From NCBI GenBank assembly GCA_018396515.1, contig JAGTQJ010000063.1:1-8531 (forward strand): DNA of 8,531 nt, given 5' to 3'. This stretch comes from Candidatus Bathyarchaeota archaeon. Its GTDB lineage: Archaea > Thermoproteota > Bathyarchaeia > TCS64. How positions within the stretch are numbered: position 1 is the first letter of the stretch; every line of letters starts with the position of its first letter. The position numbers and the translations under genes were made by a program. This document shows positions 1-5,943 of this stretch, in pieces. The notes under the pieces are model-generated. The model had not been told where the DNA came from and did not search any database. It saw only the letters and a list, made by a program, of their open reading frames with translations.

Positions 1-14
1 GACAAGGGATTAAT

Positions 15-26
15 GATCACGTGATC
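15..26. repeat. 12-bp perfect palindrome over the aminotransferase start
   Basis: The sequence GATCAC/GTGATC is a perfect 12-bp palindrome with no spacer, and the proposed GTG start (21-23) lies in its right half. It could be an operator or simply chance. Only 14 bp of upstream sequence is visible, so the promoter cannot be judged. Confidence 0.3.
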
Positions 27-1193
27 GATATGAGTAAACTTCTTTCAGACAGGATTAGGAGGATGGAGCTTACACCCTACGAGAGGGTTGTAAGGGAGTT
101 CATGGGGATCCAGGGGGCGATCAGCCTCCTGGCAGGGGACCCGGACTTCCCAACCCCCGGGCATATAACCCAAGCCGCCGTTGAGGCCCTAAGGGAGGGG
201 TGGACCAAGTATCCCCCCATACCTGGATACGAGGATCTGAGAAGGGCCGTCGCTGAATACCACGGCAGATACGGGGTTGAATGGAGCGCGAACAACGTCC
301 TCCCAACCCCCGGAAGCAGTCAAGCCTTGTTCCTATGCCTTGAGGCGACCCTGAGGGAGGGGGATGAGGTCATACTGCCAACCCCTACATACCTAGACTA
401 TTTCAGGATCCTCAGGTACTTCGGGGCCAGGATAGTTGAGGTTCCCATGGTGGAGGAGGGGTGGAGGCTCGACCTCGAGGGGCTGAAGGAGGCCGTATCA
501 GAGAAGACCAGGATGATAATAGCCTGCAACCCGAACAACCCAACCGGGACAGTTTATACAGAGGAGGAGGCCAAAGGAATAGCCGACATAGCTGTCGACG
601 AGGACCTGCTGGTGGTCTCGGACGAGGTCTACAACGAGTTCCTCTTCGACGGGAGGAGGCACCTGAGCCTCGCCGCCGAGCCCGGGATGAGGGAGAGGAC
701 GATGGTCATCCTCAGCTTCTCGAAGACCTTCGCCATAACGGGATGGAGGCTCGGCTTCGTCCTGGCAGATGAGGAGTTCATACGGGGCCTGCAGCGCATA
801 CCTATAGGGTTCAGGCCCTCCTCCTTCATCCAGAGAGCGGCCATAGCCGCGCTGAAGGGCCCATGGGACGAGGTAAAAAGGATGGCTGAGGAGTATGACA
901 GGAGGAGGAGATTCATGACCGAGAGGCTCAACGAGATGGAGGGGGTGGAATGCCAGCTCCCCGAGGGAGCCTTCTACGTCTTCCCCAGCTTCAGGGATCT
1001 AAACATAAAATCGGTGGAACTTGTGGAGAACCTAGCCAAGAAGGGAAAGATACTAGTTCATCCAGGCCTCGCCTTCGGAGAGGCTGGGGAATACCACATC
1101 AGGATACCCCTAGTAAAACCCATCGAAGAGCTTGGAAGGGTTGCAGAGAAACTGGAATCCGTCCTGGGAGAACTCCTAAAGGGAGGAGGGTGA
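21..1193 (+). CDS. PLP-dependent aminotransferase, class I/II (AspC-like)
   Basis: A complete 390-residue fold-type I aminotransferase, the usual length for the family. It transfers the amino group between an amino acid and a 2-oxo acid using pyridoxal phosphate in the cytoplasm. Visible family marks are the N-terminal AGDPDFPTP (38-46), the glycine-containing TPGSSQALF (96-104), CNPNNPTG (169-176, cofactor and substrate Asn), DEVY (201-204, Asp to the pyridine nitrogen and Tyr to the cofactor oxygen), SFSKTF with the Schiff-base lysine K235, GWRLG (241-245), and R361 in HIRIP, which should hold the substrate carboxylate. The start is GTG at 21, with ATG at 30 as an in-frame alternative; an AAGGGA at 4-9 is a weak and distant ribosome site. 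The substrate cannot be set from sequence: aspartate, alanine and aromatic amino acids are all possible. glyA lies on the same strand about 1.4 kb downstream, and iorA, which uses aryl-pyruvates, lies further along. They are not in one operon with it. Confidence 0.93.
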   Translation: MIDMSKLLSDRIRRMELTPYERVVREFMGIQGAISLLAGDPDFPTPGHITQAAVEALREGWTKYPPIPGYEDLRRAVAEYHGRYGVEWSANNVLPTPGSSQALFLCLEATLREGDEVILPTPTYLDYFRILRYFGARIVEVPMVEEGWRLDLEGLKEAVSEKTRMIIACNPNNPTGTVYTEEEAKGIADIAVDEDLLVVSDEVYNEFLFDGRRHLSLAAEPGMRERTMVILSFSKTFAITGWRLGFVLADEEFIRGLQRIPIGFRPSSFIQRAAIAALKGPWDEVKRMAEEYDRRRRFMTERLNEMEGVECQLPEGAFYVFPSFRDLNIKSVELVENLAKKGKILVHPGLAFGEAGEYHIRIPLVKPIEELGRVAEKLESVLGELLKGGG

Positions 1194-1210
1194 GTTAACT
1201 CCTCCCTTTA
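1177..1210 (+). terminator. 12-bp perfect hairpin at the aminotransferase stop
   Basis: Positions 1177-1188 (TAAAGGGAGGAG) pair perfectly with 1199-1210, leaving a 10-nt loop that carries the TGA stop (1191-1193). The stem uses the last coding codons. No long U-run follows, so this may protect the mRNA 3' end, or act between convergent transcripts, rather than be a classical intrinsic terminator. Confidence 0.5.
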
Positions 1211-1525
1211 ATGATAAATTCCATATAGAGAGGATTGAAAGTTTCAAGGGATTGGGTCGATCGGTTATTCTTCTTATCCACTCCATCCTGTCCAAGTGGT
1301 TTTGACCCCAGCAGAAGCGCTTCGAGTTCTGCGAGCAGTCTTATAGCCCTGTCTATTCTTATAGCCCTGTCTATAAATCACTTCAAGAGTTTCCTTATGG
1401 CAGGATGGATAGGATAGATCAGCTTCAGATAATAATTTAACGCTCTCTTGTTTCGGCATCAATTTTCACGCGAAGGATGACCTCCTCGAAGGACAAGATA
1501 TCGGCTCTACTTCCCTCTTCTTCAT
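1195..1525 (-). pseudogene. Possible decayed small gene, frames broken
   Basis: I do not recognise a family. On the minus strand an ATG at 1525-1523 lies about 26 bp from a TATA-like TTTATAA (1549-1555), a good leaderless arrangement. Downstream, protein-like stretches lie in different frames. One reads SFEEVILRVKIDAETRER and stops at TAA around 1450. Another begins ALNYYLKLIYPIHPAIRK, meets a TGA near 1384, and continues as IDRAIRIDRAIRLLAELEALL and on to a TAA at 1195-1197, two bases from the aminotransferase stop. The lengths add up to one ancestral protein of roughly 105-110 residues broken by frameshift and stop. The uninterrupted 62-codon TTG frame (1274-1462) covers part of the same DNA but looks less protein-like at its C-terminus. 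This is inference; the region may simply be non-coding. Confidence 0.25.
1339..1374. repeat. Exact tandem duplication of an 18-bp unit
   Basis: Two identical copies of an 18-bp unit (TCTTATAGCCCTGTCTAT) lie head to tail at 1339-1356 and 1357-1374. The unit is a multiple of three, so on the minus strand it duplicates a hexapeptide (IDRAIR in one frame, RQGYKN/RQGYKT in another). Exact identity implies a recent slippage or duplication, or constraint. Confidence 0.85.
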
Positions 1526-1797
1526 CTTAATATCCGCAGAAAGGCCTCGTTATAAAGGAGCCCCGTAAACGGAGCAGACCTTGACATCATCCACGTTTTT
1601 AGCCCGACCTAACACAATGAACTATTCCCCTCCTCAACTTTTCCGGTGACACCCTTAAGGCTTTTCCCCGGGGTTGAACAATAGAGCACAGCTAAACAAG
1701 ATTAATGACCCTTCAAAGCTGGACTCTAACTTAATCCGCCAAAGGATCATCAACCAATCCCATCCTCGGGCTTCTTGCATCCTCGGCTTCGCACATC
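1526..1797. other. Intergenic stretch with no convincing gene
   Basis: About 270 bp of mixed composition without a recognisable coding region, tRNA or rRNA. It holds a TATA-like element readable in both directions (TTATAAAG around 1549-1556) and two imperfect copies of CATCCTCGG (1761-1769 and 1778-1786) spaced 17 bp apart. A 70-codon minus-strand frame across 1655-1867 has no recognisable motifs and no promoter, and I do not call it. Confidence 0.4.
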
Positions 1798-1804
1798 TTT
1801 TTAT
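1798..1804 (+). promoter_or_regulatory. TATA-like box before the retropepsin-like gene
   Basis: TTTTTAT centred near 1801 predicts transcription starting about 1827. That is 9 nt before an ATG (1836) and about 79 nt before the retropepsin-like start. No other T/A-rich box of this kind lies in the 100 bp before the gene. Confidence 0.35.
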
Positions 1805-1835
1805 CCAAGCTGGATAACGAAATGTTGGGTATGAT

Positions 1836-1928
1836 ATGAAAGTCTTTGTTGGTAGGATCAGGGTCAAACGCCTCGGCAGGATCGGCAGGATAAAGGTGTC
1901 TAGGCTTGGCTGTGAGGCTCAGGCTTAG
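1836..1928 (+). CDS. Possible leaderless 30-aa upstream ORF, strongly basic
   Basis: An ATG at 1836 follows the TATA-like box at leaderless distance and opens 30 codons. The peptide is rich in Arg, Lys, Gly and Ile (MKVFVGRIRVKRLGRIGRIK...) and ends at TAG 1926-1928. It overlaps the start of the retropepsin-like gene (TTG 1906) by 23 bp in another frame. A 9-bp tandem duplication (CGGCAGGAT at 1874-1882 and 1883-1891) encodes the repeated Gly-Arg-Ile. It could be a translated leader peptide that couples translation to the next gene, or the original N-terminus of that gene lost by a frameshift, or chance. Confidence 0.25.
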   Translation: MKVFVGRIRVKRLGRIGRIKVSRLGCEAQA

Positions 1929-2322
1929 AGTATCAGTCGGCTCGAGGAGCCGGGAGGTTATCGCCCTACTAAACAGTGGCTATGAAGCCCCCTCCCCACA
2001 TCTCTTGATCCCCTTAGAGGATGCCGGAGAGCTGGGCCTATGGCCTCCAAGAGGAGCACACGAGATCGAACTTGAAACAGCTGGAGGCCCGCTTAGAGCA
2101 TGGCTCTACCCCAGAGCCGGCAGGGCCATGATCCTAGCTGAGGACACCGAGTCGAGGGAGGTAGAGGTAGATATAGTCGTCTCTCCGATAGCGGATGAGC
2201 CCTTAATAAGCGATATGCTTGCTGAGGAGTTCGGCCTTGCAGTGGAATCCTTCGGCAGAGGCCTATGGAGGTTCAGCTGGGAGCCGAAGGAGAAGGTCAG
2301 ATTCAGCTTAAAGAGAGTTTAA
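1906..2322 (+). CDS. Archaeal retropepsin-like (clan AA) protein with Asn at the catalytic position
   Basis: A 138-residue protein with the layout of the small archaeal retropepsin-like family (aspartic protease clan AA, one lobe acting as a dimer). An N-terminal beta strand (VRLRLRVSVG, 3-12) precedes the active-site strand ALLNSGYEA (20-28). A hydrophobic LLIPLEDAGELGLWPP segment (33-48), several beta strands, then PLISDMLAEEFGLAV (99-113) and GRGLWRF (117-123) complete the fold. Active retropepsins carry DTG or DSG; here the triad reads N23-S24-G25. Similar archaeal proteins with NSG are, from memory, not rare, so this may be a non-catalytic subfamily and not a broken gene. The start is TTG at 1906, supported by AAAGGTG at 1892-1898 with a 7-nt spacer; GTG at 1912 is the alternative, and an in-frame TAA just upstream excludes anything longer. 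The substrate or binding partner is unknown. There is no signal peptide or membrane segment, so it is cytoplasmic. Confidence 0.75.
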   Translation: MAVRLRLRVSVGSRSREVIALLNSGYEAPSPHLLIPLEDAGELGLWPPRGAHEIELETAGGPLRAWLYPRAGRAMILAEDTESREVEVDIVVSPIADEPLISDMLAEEFGLAVESFGRGLWRFSWEPKEKVRFSLKRV

Positions 2323-2530
2323 CCTTGAGGCATCTCAGCCCATATAACCGGGAACCGACTGGAAGAGAGCCCACTGATAATGATATCGGAGGCTCAAGTT
2401 CTTAGACCCATAGACCCGGATGGGGTCTAGGGGTACACCTCCGGATCCACAAAGGGGGGACTAAAGAGATCATCAAGAGATTGGGGTAGACCTAGCGGGA
2501 CCAAGTTGGAGGAGGGAATCGACGGGCTGG
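2323..2530. other. Intergenic stretch with a 7-bp hairpin
   Basis: The gap before glyA has no coding frame I can support. It holds TAGACCC at 2403-2409 and again at 2411-2417, both complementary to GGGTCTA at 2423-2429. The second copy gives a tight hairpin with a 5-nt loop, and the first gives an alternative pairing. It may be the 3' end of the retropepsin-like transcript. No tRNA-like arms were found. Confidence 0.35.
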
Positions 2531-2546
2531 CATAAATGGTTTTATT
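2531..2546 (+). promoter_or_regulatory. TATA region of glyA
   Basis: CATAAATGGTTTTATT holds the TATA-like core TTTTATT (2540-2546), centred near 2543 and predicting a start site near 2569. The glyA ATG is at 2576, and no Shine-Dalgarno site exists in the intervening bases, so the mRNA should be leaderless or nearly so. Confidence 0.5.
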
Positions 2547-2575
2547 GCCAAACGCAACCTAATATCTCGATAAAT

Positions 2576-3892
2576 ATGTCGAGTCCGAGGGAGGAGTATT
2601 ACGGGATACTCGACCTCCTCCAGAGGCATCATGGATGGTTCAGGGAGTCCATACCACTCATAGCCAGCGAAAACGTCCCCAGCCCAGCCGTTAGGGAGGC
2701 CCTGACCACGGATTTCGGGAACAGGTATGCCGAGGGATGGGCTGGGGAGAGGGTCTATGCGGGCTGCCGCTACATAGACCTGGTCGAGTTCAAGTGTATG
2801 GAGCTTATGAAGAGGCTCTTCAACGCCGAGTTCGTGGATGTCAGGCCCATATCTGGCGTCGTCGCCAACCTCGTCATATACACCGCCTTCACAGATCCCG
2901 GGGACGTGATGATGGCCCTCCCAATACCCTGTGGAGGCCACATATCCATGGGGAAGAGGGAGCTGGGAGGCACGGCAGGGGCGGTCCATGGGCTCCAGGT
3001 GGAGTATCTCCCCCTAGACTATGAGGAGCTGAACATCGATGTGGAAAGGGCTGAGAAGAGGATGGCGAAGTTGGCAAAGGAGGGGAAGCCCCCAAAACTG
3101 GTCCTATTCGGCGGCAGCGTCTTCCCCTTCCCCCACCCCGTGAAGGAGCTGGCGGATCAAATAAAATCCCATGGTGGAACCGTCGCCTATGATGCAGCCC
3201 ACGTGGCCGGTCTCATAGCCGGCGGTCGCTTCCAGGACCCCCTCAGGGAGGGGGCCGAGGCCGTGAGCCTGAGCACCCATAAGACCTTCTTCGGACCCCA
3301 GCACGGCTCAGTCCTCTCCTGGGAGAGGCATGCGGAGAAGATTAAGAGGGCGACGTTTCCGGGTATGGTCAGCAACCACCACCTCCACGCCGTGGCTGGG
3401 GTGGCGATCGCCTGCGCCGAACTCCTGGAGTTCGGTAAGGAGTATGCAGACCAGGTAGTTAGGAACGCGAAGGCCCTCGCCCAGGCCCTATATGAGAGGG
3501 GCTTCGACGTACTGGCCGAGCATAAGGGGTTCACAGAGTCCCACGTCATCCTAGTTGACATATCCAAGTATGGTGATGGAGGCTCGATAGAGAAGAGGCT
3601 TGAGGATGCTAATATAATATTGAACAGGAACCTGCTCCCATGGGATATTAAAAGGGGGAGGAGATACACCGAGCCCGGGGGCATAAGGCTGGGATCCCAA
3701 GAGGTGACAAGGCTTGGAATGAGGGAGAGTGAAATGATCGAGATTGCAGAATTCATTAAAAGGGTTGTGATTGATAAAGAGGATGTTGAAAGGGTAAGAA
3801 AAGATGTCGCTGAATTTAGAAAACAATATCAAAGGGTTCACTATTGCTTCGAAAACAACACAGAAGCATATGAATACATAAAAATAAGATGA
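2576..3892 (+). CDS. glyA: Serine hydroxymethyltransferase, archaeal type
   Basis: A complete 438-residue PLP enzyme that interconverts serine and glycine while moving a one-carbon unit to or from a tetrahydropterin; in archaea this is often tetrahydromethanopterin or a related carrier. Motifs in order are PLIASENVPSP (27-37), NRYAEGWAGERVYAG (49-63), the Ser-Gly region PISGVVANL (91-99), AYDAAHVAGLIAGG (204-217) with D206 for the cofactor nitrogen, LSTHKTFFGPQHG (232-244) with Schiff-base lysine K236, and GGIRLGSQEVTRLGM (368-382) with R371 for the substrate carboxylate. It is slightly longer than most bacterial forms (about 415-420) because of a charged C-terminal tail ending HYCFENNTEAYEYIKIR. 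The last 170 bp fall to about 30-35% GC against about 65% in the body. The metallophosphoesterase gene begins 44 bp downstream. Confidence 0.96.
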   Translation: MSSPREEYYGILDLLQRHHGWFRESIPLIASENVPSPAVREALTTDFGNRYAEGWAGERVYAGCRYIDLVEFKCMELMKRLFNAEFVDVRPISGVVANLVIYTAFTDPGDVMMALPIPCGGHISMGKRELGGTAGAVHGLQVEYLPLDYEELNIDVERAEKRMAKLAKEGKPPKLVLFGGSVFPFPHPVKELADQIKSHGGTVAYDAAHVAGLIAGGRFQDPLREGAEAVSLSTHKTFFGPQHGSVLSWERHAEKIKRATFPGMVSNHHLHAVAGVAIACAELLEFGKEYADQVVRNAKALAQALYERGFDVLAEHKGFTESHVILVDISKYGDGGSIEKRLEDANIILNRNLLPWDIKRGRRYTEPGGIRLGSQEVTRLGMRESEMIEIAEFIKRVVIDKEDVERVRKDVAEFRKQYQRVHYCFENNTEAYEYIKIR

Positions 3893-3910
3893 AAATAAAA
3901 TAGAGGTACG

Positions 3911-3925
3911 CTCCCCCTTTTATTT
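3911..3925 (+). terminator. C/T-rich stretch after glyA
   Basis: CTCCCCCTTTTATTT follows the glyA stop by 18 bp and gives a U-rich tract in the transcript, the simple signal used by archaeal RNA polymerase. It lies just before the Shine-Dalgarno site of the next gene, so read-through is possible. Confidence 0.35.
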
Positions 3926-3936
3926 AAGGTGAGGAT

Positions 3937-4686
3937 ATGCTCATAGTTCAGATCTCAGATATCCATTGCGGCCCCATGTTCAACGGGGATAGCTTCAGAA
4001 CCGCAGTGGAGGAGATAAACTCCCTATCCCCAGACCTGATAGTGGTGACAGGCGACCTGACCGAGGAGGGGATAAGAGCCCAGTTCCTGAAGGCCGAGGG
4101 AGAGCTCAAGGCGTTAAGGGCGGAGAGGGTCATATACATCAGCGGAAACCACGACTACAGGTCGACCGGGTATCTCCTCTTCAGGGAGTTCTTCCCATTC
4201 AACCAGGTCACTGAGGCTGGGGATGTGGTCATAGTCGTCCTGAGCAGCGCCCGCCCGGACAGGGATGACGGGGAGGTCGGGCACAGGCAGAACCTCTGGC
4301 TGGAGGATACCCTAGCCAAGTACAGGGACTGGATGAAGGTCGTGGCCATCCACCACCACATCATACCTGTCCCAGACACCGGAGCAGACCAGATAACCAT
4401 CATAGACGCAGGAGACGTCCTCAGAAGCCTAGTCAGGTCCAAGGTTGACCTGGTCCTCTGCGGGCACCGCCACAGGCCTTGGAGGTGGATGATAGAGAAT
4501 ATGCAGGTAGTCCACGCGGGAAGCGTTTCATGCGAGAAGCTCAGGGGATTCTTCCATCACAGTTACAATGTGATAGAGATAAAGGATAAAAAGATAGATG
4601 CTAAACTTAAGATTGTTGGGGGAGAATATGTTGACTTTAAAGATGTAATAAATAAAAGAGAACATATAAAGGCTCAGACCTCTTAA
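3937..4686 (+). CDS. Calcineurin-like metallophosphoesterase
   Basis: A complete 249-residue two-metal phosphoesterase of the cAMP-phosphodiesterase-like type, cytoplasmic, with no signal peptide. All five metal-binding blocks are present: D8-x-H10 in QISDIHCG, GD at 39-40, GNHD at 70-73, the histidine block IHHH (138-141), and GHRH (176-179). The substrate is not set by sequence; cyclic nucleotides, nucleotide derivatives or phosphodiesters are all possible. The ATG at 3937 has AGGTGA at 3927-3932 as ribosome site, with a 4-nt spacer. A weak A/T box (3892-3901) could drive it from about 3923, or it may be read through from glyA. The last roughly 125 bp are AT-rich (about 30% GC against about 63% in the body) and encode a lysine-rich tail. 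Confidence 0.92.
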   Translation: MLIVQISDIHCGPMFNGDSFRTAVEEINSLSPDLIVVTGDLTEEGIRAQFLKAEGELKALRAERVIYISGNHDYRSTGYLLFREFFPFNQVTEAGDVVIVVLSSARPDRDDGEVGHRQNLWLEDTLAKYRDWMKVVAIHHHIIPVPDTGADQITIIDAGDVLRSLVRSKVDLVLCGHRHRPWRWMIENMQVVHAGSVSCEKLRGFFHHSYNVIEIKDKKIDAKLKIVGGEYVDFKDVINKREHIKAQTS

Positions 4687-4708
4687 TCTAAATAAAGAAA
4701 CAATCCGA

Positions 4709-4716
4709 TATAAAAG
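4709..4716 (+). promoter_or_regulatory. TATA box for candidate RNA A
   Basis: TATAAAAG, centred near 4712, is a very good archaeal TATA match. It predicts initiation at about 4738, within a base or two of the 5' side of the folded element at 4737. No coding start lies at the right distance. Confidence 0.4.
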
Positions 4717-4720
4717 TATG

Positions 4721-4730
4721 TTTAATTTTT
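4721..4730 (+). terminator. U-rich end of the metallophosphoesterase transcript
   Basis: TTTAATTTTT lies 34 bp after the stop codon and would form a U-rich 3' end, the usual archaeal stop signal. There is no hairpin before it. Confidence 0.45.
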
Positions 4731-4736
4731 AAGATC

Positions 4737-4804
4737 GCCCCTGCCCTCTTATGAACGAGGGCCGTTGAGCCATTTATATATCAACATGAACGCCCTTTAG
4801 GGGC
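4737..4804 (+). ncRNA. Candidate structured RNA A (three-way junction)
   Basis: No known family is recognised. Three perfect stems nest into a closed junction: P1 4737-4742 with 4799-4804 (GCCCCT/AGGGGC), P2 4743-4748 with 4757-4762 (GCCCTC/GAGGGC, 8-nt loop), and P3 4764-4768 with 4781-4785 (GTTGA/TCAAC, 12-nt loop). A TATA box sits 26 bp before P1. The P3 loop itself contains TTTATATA, which could instead be a promoter for something starting near 4802, including a 20-codon leaderless frame from ATG 4807. Stems of 5-6 bp can arise by chance, so this rests on the combination with the promoter spacing. Confidence 0.3.
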
Positions 4805-4889
4805 ACATGCCCACCAGATCTCTGCCTTTGAGGCTGCCGCCTCCACAACCACCCACCAAGAAGGCTTGAGCCCTTAATTCCTTCCTCTC

Positions 4890-4897
4890 ATAAAAAG
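4890..4897 (+). promoter_or_regulatory. TATA box for candidate RNA B
   Basis: ATAAAAAG, centred near 4894, predicts initiation at about 4920. The first paired base of the following fold is at 4919-4922. Confidence 0.4.
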
Positions 4898-4918
4898 TTG
4901 GATTCAAGAGCGTATTTA

Positions 4919-5006
4919 GGTCCGGGAGGCATTCACCTCGCGGTCCACCACCGAGTTCTCGGCAAGACGGCGGAGGATGCGGTTATCGCCGTCTTCCCTC
5001 CCGGCC
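4919..5006 (+). ncRNA. Candidate structured RNA B (GC-rich island)
   Basis: A GC-rich block in AT-rich surroundings, a known signature of RNA genes in such archaea. The outer stem CCGGGAGG (4922-4929) pairs with CCTCCCGG (4997-5004) and extends to 4919-4920 with 5005-5006 across one bulged T. Inside are a small hairpin CCGA/TCGG (4951-4954, 4959-4962) and a 9-bp perfect hairpin AAGACGGCG (4964-4972) with CGCCGTCTT (4987-4995), loop 14 nt. A TATA box lies 26 bp before the first pair, and a T-rich tract follows near 5034. It fits no RNA family I can name. The same DNA also has a 34-codon minus-strand frame (ATG 5020 to TAA 4916) and part of a plus-strand frame (TTG 4898 to 5149); both use CG-type arginine codons unlike the neighbouring genes. 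Confidence 0.35.
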
Positions 5007-5089
5007 TTCCCGCTTGCCATCGATATTATCATGATTTTAATCCTCAAACTTTAAATCATAAAATTATTGATGGGCGTCGTCTTTTATCT

Positions 5090-5854
5090 TCAGGCATATC
5101 CCGCATTTTCCATTATCCTCTTAACCGAGAGATAGGCTGGGGTATCTGAAGGAAGTTCTAATAGAGATTTTCCTAATAGGACGTACTCCTCAACCTTTTC
5201 ATCGTAAGAGATTTGGCCGAGGAATTTGAATGGCAGGATTTTTCTAACCTGGGTTTCAAGGCCCTCTGGAAACCTATATCCCCCTATCACATAGAAATTC
5301 TGGAATTCTATCTTGACCTCTTTGGCTACGCGGTAGGCACGCTTAACATGGTCGAATGATTTCTTCGAGGGATCTATTATGTCGAAGATGTCATCAACCT
5401 TCGAGGTTATCCTCCTGTTGAGATGCTCCAGCCCTGCTGGTGAGTCAACCAAGACATATCTATAGCTCTTCGTCAAGGTTTCCAAGGCCCCTTTAAGGGC
5501 CGCGTCTGGAAGGCAGTAGCATCCCTCAATCCATTTGGTCCCCACGGCTATGAAGTCGAAGTCGTCCCCCTCGTACATCCCATATGCCCATATTCTGCTC
5601 TCTATCCGCTCTGAGGGTGGTACGCCAACGAGGGTCCCCCCCTCCTCCAGGAAGGTCTCGATTAGGAGGTCCGAGATGGTCTTCTTCCCCTGTTCATAGA
5701 GGTCCACCCCCACCATCTCCCCGAGGTTCTGGTCAGGGTCAGAGTCAACTAGGAGCAGGGGTGTTTCACCCCTTTCAATAAGGTACTTCGTCATTAGGGC
5801 TGTGAAGCTCGTCTTCCCCGTTCCACCCCGCCCCATAACCACAAGCATCTTCAT
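5090..5854 (-). CDS. cooC: CooC/AcsF-type ATPase for CO dehydrogenase nickel insertion
   Basis: A 254-residue MinD/SIMIBI-class ATPase. The family loads nickel into CO dehydrogenase or acetyl-CoA synthase using ATP-driven dimerisation. The P-loop is GRGGTGKTS (8-16), with Arg at position 9 where the MinD class usually has the signature lysine; this is common in archaeal CooC-like proteins as I recall. VDSDPDQNL (36-44) is switch I and VDSPAGLEHL (136-145) is switch II with a CooC-like AGLEH. C112 and C114 form the CXC motif (EGCYCLPDAAL) that binds the metal at the CooC dimer interface. The start is ATG at 5854, with GGGGGAG at 5863-5869 and an 8-nt spacer. TTTAAAGG (5903-5910) is a possible TATA box giving it its own transcript. 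It lies 89 bp downstream of the NifX-like gene. No CODH gene is in the window, so the client enzyme is inferred. Confidence 0.85.
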   Translation of the reverse strand: MKMLVVMGRGGTGKTSFTALMTKYLIERGETPLLLVDSDPDQNLGEMVGVDLYEQGKKTISDLLIETFLEEGGTLVGVPPSERIESRIWAYGMYEGDDFDFIAVGTKWIEGCYCLPDAALKGALETLTKSYRYVLVDSPAGLEHLNRRITSKVDDIFDIIDPSKKSFDHVKRAYRVAKEVKIEFQNFYVIGGYRFPEGLETQVRKILPFKFLGQISYDEKVEEYVLLGKSLLELPSDTPAYLSVKRIMENAGYA

Positions 5855-5943
5855 GGCGCCTTCTCCCCCTCAGAGGCTTTCCCTGAATTTATTGATTTTT
5901 GGCCTTTAAAGAATCCACCTTCGTGGGGCCATCAATCTCAGCT

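Noticed and set aside
1655..1867. 70-codon minus-strand frame in the long intergenic region
   Set aside because: No recognisable motif, no TATA or ribosome site at a suitable distance, and it would cross the promoter region of the retropepsin-like gene.
1194..1905. tRNA or other known RNA gene in the gene-poor stretch
   Set aside because: No T-arm consensus of the GGTTCRANYCC kind or acceptor stem was found on either strand there or in the other gaps.
3187..3756. 189-codon minus-strand frame inside glyA
   Set aside because: glyA is complete with all catalytic residues; the antisense frame shows no promoter, ribosome site or family motif.
4898..5149. 83-codon plus-strand frame over candidate RNA B
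   Set aside because: It starts with TTG inside the TATA element, has no ribosome site, runs 60 bp into the convergent cooC-like gene, and its second half is AT-rich with no domain. Kept only as an alternative reading of the GC-rich island.
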